Shown: one piece after another, positions 8,768-17,725 of the stretch | Position numbering within the stretch: the stretch's first letter is position 1 | Layout of the letters: the number at the start of each line of letters is the position of its first letter | IMG/VR virus record: IMGVR_UViG_3300020020_000001 | Span: 16,171-80,170 of that record | Length of the DNA stretch: 64,000 nucleotides | Source: a virus | Reading direction: 5' to 3' (one strand) | The notes under the pieces: generated by a model | What the model was told of the DNA's origin: nothing | Databases searched by the model: none | The model's input: the letters and a program-made list of their open reading frames with translations, nothing else | Translations under genes and position numbers: made by a program

Positions 8768-9220
8768 TTATACCAGTGCTTCTCTTAGTTGTCTGATGAT
8801 TGCTGCTTTCCATACTGGATCTGTTTTCATGCGCCAGGTGTTAAGGATTCTCGTAGCATCGTTAGCATGTGGCATGCCACGGCGATATAGTCCTAATGCA
8901 CGAAGCTTGTTGTCGTTCCAGAAAGCCTTGCCATCGCTCGGCGAGATCTTCGTTGCACCTATACACTTCATTTGAGCGAACAGTTCAATTATACCAATGA
9001 ACTCAACGCCAGTGAGTACCACACCGTTCTTTGCAGCGCGAAAATCGAAACGTTCATATACAATACTCAGTGGCGCAATTTCGGTTATTGTGTCAAAGAC
9101 TGCTTCATGTGGATGTGGAAATTCCATTGGTACAAGTTGTCTTGACTCGTAAGTGCCATCTTCATGTAAGATACAGATACCTATAGTTAGTCCAGGGTCT
9201 AAAGCAACAATGTTTGCCAA
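8768..9220 (-). CDS. RuvC-like Holliday junction resolvase family nuclease
   Basis: A 150-residue protein with RuvC-fold signatures: IVALDPGLTIG (first acidic residue, near 7), IVYERFDFR (Glu near 65) and the C-terminal GMPHANDATR with an Asp in the usual HxxDA position. In phages such enzymes resolve branched DNA before packaging. It is the last gene of the minus-strand replication operon. The substrate is inferred from the family. Confidence 0.8.
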   Translation of the reverse strand: MANIVALDPGLTIGICILHEDGTYESRQLVPMEFPHPHEAVFDTITEIAPLSIVYERFDFRAAKNGVVLTGVEFIGIIELFAQMKCIGATKISPSDGKAFWNDNKLRALGLYRRGMPHANDATRILNTWRMKTDPVWKAAIIRQLREALV

Positions 9221-9487
9221 CTACAAACTCCTAAGTTCGAACTGGCGCTTGAATGCTTCATCAGTGTAAACCGTTGTAGTGCCAGGAACATACACTATCC
9301 AGTTTTCCAGCTCGGCTTGCGCAGGTCCCACTTCAGTGTATATAATGAGCTGGCCACCAGACTTGATTTCATCAAATGAGTAATCAATAACTAGTCTGTC
9401 AAGCCACTCCAGAACTAGTTTGTTGTTGTCTTCCTTGAGTTGGATGGCAATTGCTTGTTCCACTTTACGAACATAGACGTCAGACAT
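9221..9487 (-). CDS. Hypothetical protein (88 aa)
   Basis: A small mixed alpha/beta protein. Its stop abuts the start of the RuvC-like gene, and its start overlaps the next upstream gene. It contains a helical N-terminus (VRKVEQAIAIQLKEDNNKLVLEWLDRL) and a beta-rich C-terminus. No known motif is recognised. Confidence 0.55.
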   Translation of the reverse strand: MSDVYVRKVEQAIAIQLKEDNNKLVLEWLDRLVIDYSFDEIKSGGQLIIYTEVGPAQAELENWIVYVPGTTTVYTDEAFKRQFELRSL

Positions 9488-9713
9488 TTAGCTTCCTTAA
9501 TGCTCTAGCTGTGTCTACCCGACGCTGCCTCATTGTTTCTCGTTCTAGGTAGTCTTCAGCTCTCGCTAGGCAGTTACCACCACAGCCACACAGTGTCTTA
9601 ATGGTCTTGACCGTGTGGCACTTAGCACAATGGCCTGTACGAGCCAGGCAGCATTTGCACTTGACACAAAACACGGTGAAAACTTCTGTGCCGATCTTTA
9701 TTACAGTAGTCAT
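9480..9713 (-). CDS. Cysteine-rich zinc-binding protein
   Basis: A 77-residue protein with many Cys residues: CVKCKCC, CAKCH and CGCGGNC. They are arranged as two or three zinc knuckles between residues 16 and 50, followed by a basic helix. Such small zinc ribbons are common in phage replication operons and may bind DNA or host proteins. No specific family is recognised. Confidence 0.6.
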   Translation of the reverse strand: MTTVIKIGTEVFTVFCVKCKCCLARTGHCAKCHTVKTIKTLCGCGGNCLARAEDYLERETMRQRRVDTARALRKLNV

Positions 9714-9732
9714 TGCATTTCCTTATTAGGAC

Positions 9733-10329
9733 TTAGCCGCGCGGTTCTGTAGTGGCCGCTTCGATGATCGCAGAATCAGAAGCTGTTGTTACAGCCTCGC
9801 CAGCTTCCACAACTTCTGGCTCATTGATTGGGTCGGGTAGGTAAACCGAAACTCGCGCGTTTGGCGTGACGGCTGGACGGGTCCAGAGCGCCTGTGCGAG
9901 CGGCACCACGACGACGATAAAGGCGATGAGGGCATCGGGTACGCCCGGAGAAATTGCTACACCCACAGATGCGAGAAGTGCCACTACTGACACAATCAAA
10001 CCACGGAAAACTGCCGGGTCAAGCTTTGTTAGTCTGTACCAGAAGTTGTCATTCTGCATTGTCTGCTCCTTCGTTGGTAACGGTTTTAGGTACTTTGCGA
10101 CTACCTTCGCTTGCTGTATAAGCTCATCCATTTCTTGTGCCTGTGGGTGCTCTCTCCAAGTTTCGTAATAGACAAATTCGATTTTGTTTGCATCAATACC
10201 CATGAGCATTTCTGGTCCGGCGACGTATCTAGCGTTTCCGATATTTGGAGAGATATCATTTTCTCTACACCAGGTACGGAAATGCATATAGTTCTTTGCT
10301 AGTACATAGAACTTCTTAGTCTGTTCCAC
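9733..10329 (-). CDS. Two-part protein: small soluble domain plus membrane domain, with internal start
   Basis: The likely start is the GTG at 10329 (reading V-EQTKKFYVLAKNYM), overlapping the upstream gene by 14 bp. The first 90 residues include WCRENDISPNIGNARYVAG, a form seen in stand-alone small actinophage proteins. The second part begins at an in-frame ATG at 10059 with its own strong ribosome-binding site (GAAGGAGCAGACA). It carries two transmembrane helices (about FRGLIVSVVALLASVGVAI and LIAFIVVVVPLAQALW) and an acidic tail, and looks holin-like. The full-length fusion, a 108-residue membrane protein, or both may be made. Confidence 0.6.
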   Translation of the reverse strand: MEQTKKFYVLAKNYMHFRTWCRENDISPNIGNARYVAGPEMLMGIDANKIEFVYYETWREHPQAQEMDELIQQAKVVAKYLKPLPTKEQTMQNDNFWYRLTKLDPAVFRGLIVSVVALLASVGVAISPGVPDALIAFIVVVVPLAQALWTRPAVTPNARVSVYLPDPINEPEVVEAGEAVTTASDSAIIEAATTEPRG

Positions 10330-10519
10330 GGTATGCCTTCGTTGGTGGATTGTATTTGTCGGCAATGGCGCGTAGTGACCCTGCAACGACCGACGCATCT
10401 GTGGAAGTTACCTCATGTACGGTTTCCCAATACGTTTCGTCTGAATACATCTCTCCGCCCTGTGGGTGTGGTACAGTTTTACGCTGTTCTTCTTGTATGG
10501 TAATTTTGATTCTTGGCAT
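10316..10519 (-). CDS. Hypothetical protein (67 aa)
   Basis: A small protein, MPRIKITIQEEQRKTVPH at the start and a helical C-terminus (SVVAGSLRAIADKY). It overlaps both neighbours, as is usual in this operon. No motif is recognised. Confidence 0.55.
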   Translation of the reverse strand: MPRIKITIQEEQRKTVPHPQGGEMYSDETYWETVHEVTSTDASVVAGSLRAIADKYNPPTKAYRGTD

Positions 10520-10868
10520 GATCGAATTCCTCTATTATATCGTTACCCAACGTAGTTGTTCCTAGTAAGGCTAGCTCTAAATCTCCTAGGTCTACTACAC
10601 ATTCGTTGATGCTGCGAAGCCAAAGTGAACCTGGTGTTCTACAATAAGTAGACACAGGATGATACATCTCAATGAGGTCTTGAGGTATCAACGACACATG
10701 AGTTTCACAAGAGAACGCACATGGTTGATACCCTTCGTCATCGCGACCAAAGATGAGTATGTGCCGAACCGTCGGCATTTTTCCACAAATATGGCCATGG
10801 TTGTCTGGATAGATATATCCACAACCTAAGTCATATGTTTGCTCAGGTCCGATTCTTGGATCCATCAT
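10479..10868 (-). CDS. Cys/His-containing hypothetical protein
   Basis: The start is placed at the ATG (MMDPRIGPEQ) that overlaps the upstream stop as ATGA. Longer ORF starts lie inside the upstream gene. Possible metal ligands lie in GCGYIYPDNHGHICG and CAFSCETHVS. The C-terminus is acidic and overlaps the next gene by about 40 bp. Function unknown. Confidence 0.5.
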   Translation of the reverse strand: MMDPRIGPEQTYDLGCGYIYPDNHGHICGKMPTVRHILIFGRDDEGYQPCAFSCETHVSLIPQDLIEMYHPVSTYCRTPGSLWLRSINECVVDLGDLELALLGTTTLGNDIIEEFDHAKNQNYHTRRTA

Positions 10869-11077
10869 TCGCGCTTCCACATCCAACCCAAACTAAATGA
10901 ATGTGCCCAGCTTTGGTAGTATTCACAGTCTACGCATCTCAGTCCATCAGTGCTAGCTATGAGCGGTTTGTGAATACTTTCAATACCGCAGGTGTATGGA
11001 TGCTGACCACTATTCCGTTGGTAAGCGTTGAAGCTTTCTACTTGTTCTTCAGTGAACGGTTGATCAATGTTTGGCAT
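10865..11077 (-). CDS. Small zinc-ribbon-like protein
   Basis: The ATG at 11077 shares its A with the TAA of the polymerase gene (TAATG), so the two are coupled. About 70 residues; CGIESIHKP and CVDCEYY give possible zinc ligands. Its neighbours suggest a replication accessory, but nothing in the sequence proves this. Confidence 0.55.
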   Translation of the reverse strand: MPNIDQPFTEEQVESFNAYQRNSGQHPYTCGIESIHKPLIASTDGLRCVDCEYYQSWAHSFSLGWMWKRE

Positions 11078-13380
11078 TACAAGGCACTCCACCTTTTGCC
11101 TCTTGATGCGTCTACCACAAATGGTACGAAGTCGGTGAAATCTCGTCCAGCCCTAATCATAGCCTCTGTCATTATTGATGTGACTTCGTCGGCATCTACC
11201 TCTTTGCACTCGACTATCATGGCGTCATGGATGGTAAGACGAGTAGTGGCTAAGCCTTTTAGTTTGGGTTGTAAATCGATAAGGGCTGAAAGGCAGATGT
11301 CGGAGGCAATTGATTGTGGCAAGAAGCTGAGGGCTTCGTTGACAACGTCAGCTCTGTTCTGTTCTGTAATAAGCCAAAAGGATCGTTTCCGGCCAAACGG
11401 TGTAGTGAGATCTTCACCAGAAAGAACCTTATGCGTGACCGATGCCTGCCAAGATACCGTCGCTGGAATAAGCGCCTTAAAGTTCGAAAGAAGTTCCTTA
11501 GCTTCACTGACTGGCATTCCTAGTTCTACGCCAATGGATTCAGCACCACGACCGTAGGAGAGTCCATAGAATACTGACTTGATCTTTACACGTTCTTCCT
11601 TAGTCCACTTACCAGCACCATAAATCTGTTCGGTAAGCTCATCGAAGATATCACGGCTACCATCATTGAAAATTGAGGCGAGATAATCATCACGCGCTAG
11701 GGTCGTAATAACACGACCTTCGGCTTGCTTATAGTCAAGTTGTACGAGAACATTGTCCTCATGCTCAACCGTGAACTGATGCTTAATTCTCTTGTCCCGT
11801 ACGATGTTTTGCATATTTGGATTTATGGATGCCAAACGGCCAGAAGTAGTTCCATGGAGAGTGTAAGTAGTGAAGACCTTGCCATCGTGAATTCGCTTCT
11901 GAAAGCCCTTGACATAGGTACCATTGAGCTTTGTTCGTCTACGGTGCAGAAGTAGTTGCTCAATGAAGGTACGGATGTCCTGTGGGATCGTTGCCTTTTC
12001 TAGGACCTTTTCTAGTACATCAGCCTGCGTGGTCTTTAGTGCAAATCCACGATCAGCAAACCAACGCATGATTTGCATTGGTGATCTTGGATTCAAGGCT
12101 CGACCAGTTGTGCGTTCGATGGTTAGTTCTAGATCGAATAGTTCCTTTTCAAGTAGCTCTTGCAGTTCAACACTGTACTCAGTATCGAAAGTAATTCCTG
12201 CTAGCTCTAGGTTAATGATCGCATTAGCAGCTTCTACTAAGAAGTCATGCTGTTGACGTTCGCGCGGACCCATCCTGGTATCGAAGTATTCCCGCAAGTC
12301 CCAAGTAACACCGCAGTCAATTGAATTATACTTGTATAGTGCAGAGCGCTTAGGCGAGCCGTAGTTTCCACCAGTTGGAATCAGCTTCTTAAAAGCGCCT
12401 TTCCAATCGTGTGTACCTAGAATTTCAATACCTAGCTTACCTAGTGCATGGTGTCCAGGTCGTTCATCCAATGAATAGGATTGTAGCATGGTGTCTGCAA
12501 ATAGCTCTAACACACCAAAAATTGGACGCAGACCAGCTAGGTCAGACTTGCCATTGTGGGCAATGATTGGGTGTGTTTGTAAGTACTCTCTGAGCGCATC
12601 CTGCACTTCTTTTATCTTGAGTGCATTTTCACCTAGAACTACAACCTTACCTTTGTTATACGCAATACCAATACATAACAAATTATGCTGATCTGGGTGT
12701 TCGTAAGTATCGTCTTTTTCCATGCCAGTTTCGATGTCAATAACAATGGGACCCACAGGTATGGTTTGTAGCCGTCTAAGTGCTTCGACTGCTATATCAT
12801 TGTCGAAGACACGATAATCCGGTGCGTTCCATTGCTTATAAGTTTGACCACGAAGCTTGGCGGTATCTGATACCAGAGATGGAAATGCATCCGGCGCTCT
12901 AAGGCAATAAGCAGGATGCCAGGAGGCTACTACCTTCACCTCTGGATTCTCAATGTATGGCTTTGGTGGACCAATACGTAGAGAAGAAATCTTTTTCTTA
13001 GGATCAATAAGTGCACTAGCTGCGGTGCCACCCACAGCAAGTATCTTGTCGACACCACTGTTTGCTAGCTCGGCGTCGAGTCTAGGCTTACAGGCAGCAA
13101 TGGCCGACTTAGGTGGGTCAGCGTTGTCAGTGGGGCGACACAAACAGACGTTGGTTATCATTACCTCTGAGCGCTGGTAGCCATGATGGCTGAGCACCTG
13201 GTCGAGGAGACGTCCAGATGGGCCGGTGAAGGGAATACCACGACCAGCCTCATAGGCACCCGGCGCTTCACCAACGACTGCTAGCTTAGCTCTTGGCTGT
13301 GGGTTTTGCGTTGGCACGAATGGTGCATTTTGGAATACGCATTCTTCGCATTTTGCGAGTGGGTGTTTTCTCACCGGCAT
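11077..13380 (-). CDS. Uracil-DNA glycosylase / DNA polymerase I fusion
   Basis: A 767-residue replicative enzyme with three blocks. Residues about 1-190 are a family-4-type uracil-DNA glycosylase: CEECVFQN with Cys ligands for an iron-sulfur cluster, VVGEAPGAYEAGRGIPFTGP, then VVASWHPAYCL. Residues about 210-390 are a 3'-5' exonuclease: IVIDIETG (motif I), IAHNGKSDL (II), YNSIDCGVTWDL (III). The remainder is family A polymerase: QLDYKQAEGR (motif A), KSVFYGLSYGRGAESI (B), LTIHDAMIVEC (C). Fusion would couple removal or sensing of uracil to synthesis. Key residues of all three parts are present, so the protein looks intact. Confidence 0.93.
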   Translation of the reverse strand: MPVRKHPLAKCEECVFQNAPFVPTQNPQPRAKLAVVGEAPGAYEAGRGIPFTGPSGRLLDQVLSHHGYQRSEVMITNVCLCRPTDNADPPKSAIAACKPRLDAELANSGVDKILAVGGTAASALIDPKKKISSLRIGPPKPYIENPEVKVVASWHPAYCLRAPDAFPSLVSDTAKLRGQTYKQWNAPDYRVFDNDIAVEALRRLQTIPVGPIVIDIETGMEKDDTYEHPDQHNLLCIGIAYNKGKVVVLGENALKIKEVQDALREYLQTHPIIAHNGKSDLAGLRPIFGVLELFADTMLQSYSLDERPGHHALGKLGIEILGTHDWKGAFKKLIPTGGNYGSPKRSALYKYNSIDCGVTWDLREYFDTRMGPRERQQHDFLVEAANAIINLELAGITFDTEYSVELQELLEKELFDLELTIERTTGRALNPRSPMQIMRWFADRGFALKTTQADVLEKVLEKATIPQDIRTFIEQLLLHRRRTKLNGTYVKGFQKRIHDGKVFTTYTLHGTTSGRLASINPNMQNIVRDKRIKHQFTVEHEDNVLVQLDYKQAEGRVITTLARDDYLASIFNDGSRDIFDELTEQIYGAGKWTKEERVKIKSVFYGLSYGRGAESIGVELGMPVSEAKELLSNFKALIPATVSWQASVTHKVLSGEDLTTPFGRKRSFWLITEQNRADVVNEALSFLPQSIASDICLSALIDLQPKLKGLATTRLTIHDAMIVECKEVDADEVTSIMTEAMIRAGRDFTDFVPFVVDASRGKRWSAL

Positions 13381-13611
13381 TTATCCCCAATGTATCTGAC
13401 CAACGTGACGTACACATGTGCAACTGAAGTTATAGCAATTGTAGTGTGGATACAGACAGGTGCATGGTCGATCATCAGGAGGGTACGGTTCTGGATTATC
13501 ACATGGTTCAAATCTGAATGAAAGTTTGTGTCTATATAGGTAGCCACCCTTACCATCTAATGTACCATATAGTACACAAGAACAGTTGTGGCACTTACCC
13601 GGGTGTATCAT
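13381..13611 (-). CDS. Cysteine-rich small protein
   Basis: The start is placed at MIHPGKCHNCSC (13611), inside the end of the upstream gene, because the longer ORF would run across it. About 76 residues. Cys pairs CHNCSC, CTC, CYNFSCTC and a terminal HVGQIHWG suggest two zinc sites. It ends next to the polymerase start. Confidence 0.5.
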   Translation of the reverse strand: MIHPGKCHNCSCVLYGTLDGKGGYLYRHKLSFRFEPCDNPEPYPPDDRPCTCLYPHYNCYNFSCTCVRHVGQIHWG

Positions 13612-13834
13612 GCTGTAGTTCTTCCCAAGTTTTGGTAAACTGGTGATACGGTTTTCCACCAGCTAACAATGCGTTAATGATATTGGTTGTTGATACCAAT
13701 GCTTCTTGAGCTGCTTTTCCAACGAACCAGTTTACGACATCGTTAGCATCACCATCAACCAAGATGAAGTCTTCAACGACTGATGAATAGATAGCAAATC
13801 TGCCGTCAGGTTGTATCATAATTTGTTGGCTCAT
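13595..13834 (-). CDS. Hypothetical protein (79 aa)
   Basis: A small soluble protein (MSQQIMIQPDGRFAIYSSVVEDF...), mixed alpha/beta, overlapping both neighbours by a few bases. No recognised motif. Confidence 0.5.
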   Translation of the reverse strand: MSQQIMIQPDGRFAIYSSVVEDFILVDGDANDVVNWFVGKAAQEALVSTTNIINALLAGGKPYHQFTKTWEELQHDTPG

Positions 13835-14127
13835 GATGAATCAACTAATACCCTTTCAGCACTAGCGCCAAAGATCAGATCTTGCTTGGTTGTTATTTCT
13901 ACTTGGACCCACACAAGTTGGTTGCCATCTAGATGTCGCTCTTTGACATCATAGGCGATCATCTTGCAAATCTCAGAAAGATTTGCAGTTTCGTAAGTCT
14001 CAATCCTAGCTGGAACATACTTCTTCAGCTCAGATATTATACCAGATGGTATATTGTCCAGCGGTCCATGAATTCGGAAAGTTATGGAGAATCTATCTAA
14101 ATCTATTTTTGCGCCAAAATATGGCAT
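13831..14127 (-). CDS. Hypothetical protein (98 aa)
   Basis: A 98-residue mixed protein starting three bases after the primase-helicase stop and overlapping the next gene by 4 bp. It contains FRIHGPLDNIPSGIISELKKYV and WVQVEITTKQDL. It is part of the replication operon; function unknown. Confidence 0.5.
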   Translation of the reverse strand: MPYFGAKIDLDRFSITFRIHGPLDNIPSGIISELKKYVPARIETYETANLSEICKMIAYDVKERHLDGNQLVWVQVEITTKQDLIFGASAERVLVDSS

Positions 14128-14130
14128 GAT

Positions 14131-16347
14131 TTATCCACCAAAAAATCTAGGTTGCCCGTTGACCGAGTGAGAAAACATCATTTTGCGCTGTAATAATGTG
14201 GTAAATAGTAGTTCAGCGCGTCGTGAGTCAAGCTTGTATCTTCTCATTAATTCAGCGCGAGTCACACCCAGCTTTCCAGTATGAGTAATAAAGTCATGAA
14301 TCTGAGTCATGAGACGCTCATCTTGGCTGTCACCAATGCTATTTACAATCTCACTAGCGTACATGTGCCAGTGTCGACAGTAGTAAATTGCATGAATGAT
14401 GTCTTCTTCTGTGACTTTGATCGTGGTACCATCTGCACCCTGTGTGCTGGCTGCAATCAACAATGCGGCTTTAAGTGTCGACTTTGACAATCGATCATAG
14501 ACAGGAGTGAGGTGATTGAGACCACTCTCTAACGCTGAGTTTGTTAGTGTTGTTTCTAGTTTGTTATATCGAGTCCACGCTGCTGGAGTTAGCTCAGCCT
14601 CAAATTCTGGCTTGAGATTTGCAGAGCCATGTCCACCATTCATGACAACAAGTCGTGGACTGTTGTATCTAAAATTGATATCGAACAGTTCATCAGTAAT
14701 CAAACTGCGTTCTTCGATATTTACTGTCTTCGGCGGACCAACCGGACGCACCCGATCAGGGTCAGCAATAGCAGTAATGAACACAAAGCGAGGAATAAAT
14801 CCGGAATCGATGTGCCCTTCGTTAAGTAGATTTTGAATTCTTGTTTTCGTTCCAGCGGCATACATGATGAATACAGGCTTAGTGATCTTGATTTCTTCCT
14901 TGCGCAGTAGACGCTTGAGGTTGTCTCCATCGTACAACTTGGTGAAGGTCTCAGCCATCCCTGCCATGTAATCTTTGTGGGTCATAGCTTCGAGTAGTCC
15001 AGCGAATTCATCGCGATGATAAATAGATGAAGTTCCAGGACGATCTTTCAGTGCCGATAGGATGCCTTCGACTGAGCCATCTGTTGCCATAATGGCACTA
15101 GGCATGACTTCTTCAAGAACGTTCGTGGCTATCTTCATACTCGTCGTTTTACGCGTTAAAGTAGTATCTGCGAGTATCATAAACCACATGTTAGGGACAA
15201 CATTGCCAAACGATGTTGGCAATCGTAGTGCACCTGAGATAACCGCGCTTAGGATGATAAATGCACCAGCTTGGTGATACTGTGGCGCTGCGTCCGAAAG
15301 GTTGGTTGCCCATCTTATGTATCTTTCCACAAAGGTTTCTCTGGATTGTGCTAGTCTGATTTCGTCCTCAGTTATTAGGACTGGAATGGTTGATGCCGGT
15401 GTAGGAGCAAGTTTGAAATGCTCAACTTCCTTGACATAGATTTTCTTTAGCTCAGTCCAGAGATGTGACATTGGTCGACCATCACGAGCGTACTTGTTGC
15501 AGCGCGCGGTGCACATGACAACAAAGTTCTCTTCAAGTGACAGCCCAGTCTCGGCTAGTAGCTTAGCGAGTTTCCACTGAGTTGCTGACCAGTCCTGACC
15601 TTCCTCTGGCAGCTCTGTGTATAGTTCCATGATCTGTTCGGTGATATAGTATCTGGAAAGAATCTCTTTTGGTGTTTCTTGCGGCAGAGCTTCTTCTGTG
15701 GGTAAAGGATTATTGACGAACTCTAGTGCTTTGTATGCTGGGTAGCAATCGAAGTCAGTGACACGATAGAGTGCTGGACTCGTGTTAATAACGGTGACTA
15801 CGGGTGCGGTTTTTGCATCGCCATACTTATAGTTTGGAGTGTAGGGTACCCGCATTAACTGCGTTAGGTCCCAACCGCTACGGTCTGCACCTTGTGCGGC
15901 GTGAAAATATGCAATCTTTAGGCAGATCGCTTCTGCGTCTTCCGGCAGAAGCGTACTGTCCATACGCCAAAAGGCTTGCCATCTTCCATGACTCGACTGA
16001 ACTACAATTGAGGCCGGTATTTGTAAGTTCTGTGGATTACAGGTATCTAGATCAGCCCACAGGACAGTACACTTTGAGACATCACTCTTCTTTCTCCGCT
16101 TGGCGCTGAGGAGTTGTGGACAGAAATACACATGGGTAAGATTCAGAGATCCTTTGTCGATGTCTTCGCACATCGCATCCAACTCTTTTGGATACTCGAA
16201 GAACTTCTCTGAAAAGGACTTGTCTGTCTGACCCTTGTACGCAATGCACACAAAGCCAGTTTCATTGCCAAAAATTAGTCTGAAGAAGTCATGCCGACGC
16301 TCCGTTGTATGTTCTATCGCTTCCCGGAAAGTGGAGTAATGTGACAT
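14131..16347 (-). CDS. Primase-helicase (AEP-like N-terminus, DUF3987-like C-terminus)
   Basis: The start is placed at 16347 (MSHYSTFREAI), preceded by AGAGGAGTAGGT; the longer ORF runs into the terminator hairpin. 738 residues. The N-terminus has a primase-polymerase pattern: CTVLWADLDTCN with acidic metal ligands and SSHGRWQAFWRMD. The middle (about 340-600) resembles DUF3987/D5-like ATPases: a degenerate Walker A ADTTLTRKTTSM, then DEFAGLLEA and FIMYAAGTKTR. The last 90 residues form a winged helix (LGVTRAELMRRYKLDSRRAELL). It probably primes and unwinds phage DNA for the fused polymerase nearby. Confidence 0.75.
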   Translation of the reverse strand: MSHYSTFREAIEHTTERRHDFFRLIFGNETGFVCIAYKGQTDKSFSEKFFEYPKELDAMCEDIDKGSLNLTHVYFCPQLLSAKRRKKSDVSKCTVLWADLDTCNPQNLQIPASIVVQSSHGRWQAFWRMDSTLLPEDAEAICLKIAYFHAAQGADRSGWDLTQLMRVPYTPNYKYGDAKTAPVVTVINTSPALYRVTDFDCYPAYKALEFVNNPLPTEEALPQETPKEILSRYYITEQIMELYTELPEEGQDWSATQWKLAKLLAETGLSLEENFVVMCTARCNKYARDGRPMSHLWTELKKIYVKEVEHFKLAPTPASTIPVLITEDEIRLAQSRETFVERYIRWATNLSDAAPQYHQAGAFIILSAVISGALRLPTSFGNVVPNMWFMILADTTLTRKTTSMKIATNVLEEVMPSAIMATDGSVEGILSALKDRPGTSSIYHRDEFAGLLEAMTHKDYMAGMAETFTKLYDGDNLKRLLRKEEIKITKPVFIMYAAGTKTRIQNLLNEGHIDSGFIPRFVFITAIADPDRVRPVGPPKTVNIEERSLITDELFDINFRYNSPRLVVMNGGHGSANLKPEFEAELTPAAWTRYNKLETTLTNSALESGLNHLTPVYDRLSKSTLKAALLIAASTQGADGTTIKVTEEDIIHAIYYCRHWHMYASEIVNSIGDSQDERLMTQIHDFITHTGKLGVTRAELMRRYKLDSRRAELLFTTLLQRKMMFSHSVNGQPRFFGG

Positions 16348-16368
16348 ACCTACTCCTCTGGGAAGTTT

Positions 16369-16402
16369 GGTAGCCAGCACCTAAGAATAAGTGCTGGCTA
16401 CC
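16369..16402 (-). terminator. Strong hairpin between SSB-like gene and primase gene
   Basis: A perfect 12-bp stem (GGTAGCCAGCAC / GTGCTGGCTACC) around a 10-base A-rich loop. It lies after the stop of the DUF669-like gene and before the primase start. It has no long T-run, so it may attenuate or process the transcript rather than fully terminate it. Confidence 0.7.
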
Positions 16403-16414
16403 TACACTATGGTG

Positions 16415-16879
16415 CTATGGTAGAAGGGACGAATCACCAGTCTTTACACCACTGCGAGTAGGTGCCTTGAAACCCTTAACCTCGAAGCGCTCAGACAGTT
16501 CAGTACCATCTGGTAGAGTGGTGGCAGCCTTCTTGAATCCACGAACGTTTACATTCTGGCCAATGATGTCATCAAGCTGAGGGACAATGAAATCGCCAGC
16601 ATTTGTGTCATGGCCGAGTGCCTTCATAAGCTGCGCAAAGCTGTATAGCGCACCATCGAAAAGCATGACAGAAGCAATGAGTGTGGTGCCTGCGTATGCG
16701 CCATCCTGGATCACCAGGCGTAGCTGCCAGTAAGGCTTGCCAGTGTTCTTCCGTCCGGGCTTTACGTCTTTGATTTCGCCGTCAGTGATTGCTACTAGGT
16801 ACTCACCACTTGGAGGAATTTCGCGAACGGTCGAGCCGGCTTCTTGATCTGTAAAATTAACTTTCAGCGGTTGCGTCAT
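16415..16879 (-). CDS. DUF669-like single-strand-binding partner protein
   Basis: A 154-residue protein with the OB-like pattern IPPSGEYLVAITDGEIKDVKPG, KPYWQLRLVIQDGAYAGTTLIASVM and DIIGQNVNVRGFKKA. This matches the DUF669 group, which sits next to Sak4-like ATPases in phages and probably binds single-stranded DNA. Its start overlaps the ATPase gene end, supporting a shared role in replication or recombination. Confidence 0.75.
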   Translation of the reverse strand: MTQPLKVNFTDQEAGSTVREIPPSGEYLVAITDGEIKDVKPGRKNTGKPYWQLRLVIQDGAYAGTTLIASVMLFDGALYSFAQLMKALGHDTNAGDFIVPQLDDIIGQNVNVRGFKKAATTLPDGTELSERFEVKGFKAPTRSGVKTGDSSLLP

Positions 16880-17618
16880 TATCTGTTAACCCCTTGACTG
16901 CTTTCCATATGGTTGACATAGTTGGTTGCTGGATAACTTGTTCTAGTCTGTCTGTGCGATCCTTAGCCACGTTGTCTTGAGTAGCACCACACAGTAACAT
17001 TCTTCGCTGTTCTCCATCAACCTCCTTGGTATATAAATAAGATACGATGTCAAGAAAGCCTGCAACTTCATCGGCGACTTTACCAGATAGGTATGGTTTA
17101 GTTCTAGTGGTTCCGTTGCGAGGATTCTTGTCCGTCTTGGAAAGTGCAGTAAAGATGGTGTTTATTGGAAGGTCTCGGAACAGCCGGACAAACTTCCTGG
17201 TCTGCTCAATGTTGATATTCCATTCGCGAATGCCAGGTACATCGGCATCGCGGTCTTCGTGTTCTTTGACAAGCTTACGCATGATCTCATCCATGGACAT
17301 CTTCTGAATCTCAGTCAGTGAGTCCAAGACCACAGTGTTATAACCGTGGTTGTCTAGATACAGTTCATTGTAGACATTTTGCATGTCTACCCATGACTTG
17401 ATGCGTACGCTGTCAACGTTTGGGTAACGAGAGCGTAGGGATAAAGTTCCACCTTCAATGTCCAGGATCAAAACCCTGCGCATTTCCGGGACATCATCCG
17501 CTGAACCTGCTAGGGTGGTCTTACCTGCTCCGGACTCTCCATACACAAGGAAGTTGAAAACTACCGGAGCATCTGTAACTTTGACGACTGGTAGACCTGC
17601 GATGCTAGCTAGTGACAT
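16857..17618 (-). CDS. Sak4-like RecA-fold ATPase (AAA_24)
   Basis: A 253-residue ATPase with Walker A GESGAGKTTLAG (near residue 28), Walker B YNTVVLDSLTE (near 95), and FTALSKTDKN after it. It is a short RecA-core protein without other RecA domains, as in Sak4 single-strand annealing recombinases. It is preceded by AAGGATTTTGC and a short gap that may hold a promoter (TTGTGC, 17 bases, TAGACT; weak). Confidence 0.85.
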   Translation of the reverse strand: MSLASIAGLPVVKVTDAPVVFNFLVYGESGAGKTTLAGSADDVPEMRRVLILDIEGGTLSLRSRYPNVDSVRIKSWVDMQNVYNELYLDNHGYNTVVLDSLTEIQKMSMDEIMRKLVKEHEDRDADVPGIREWNINIEQTRKFVRLFRDLPINTIFTALSKTDKNPRNGTTRTKPYLSGKVADEVAGFLDIVSYLYTKEVDGEQRRMLLCGATQDNVAKDRTDRLEQVIQQPTMSTIWKAVKGLTDNDATAES

Positions 17619-17725
17619 GCAAAATCCTTAATACTACTTTTGTCCGAATTGTGACGTTTCGTATTAATTTTCTTGGTGGACACTAAGTCTAACATCGCAG
17701 GCTAGCCAGCACAAGGCCCTATGAA

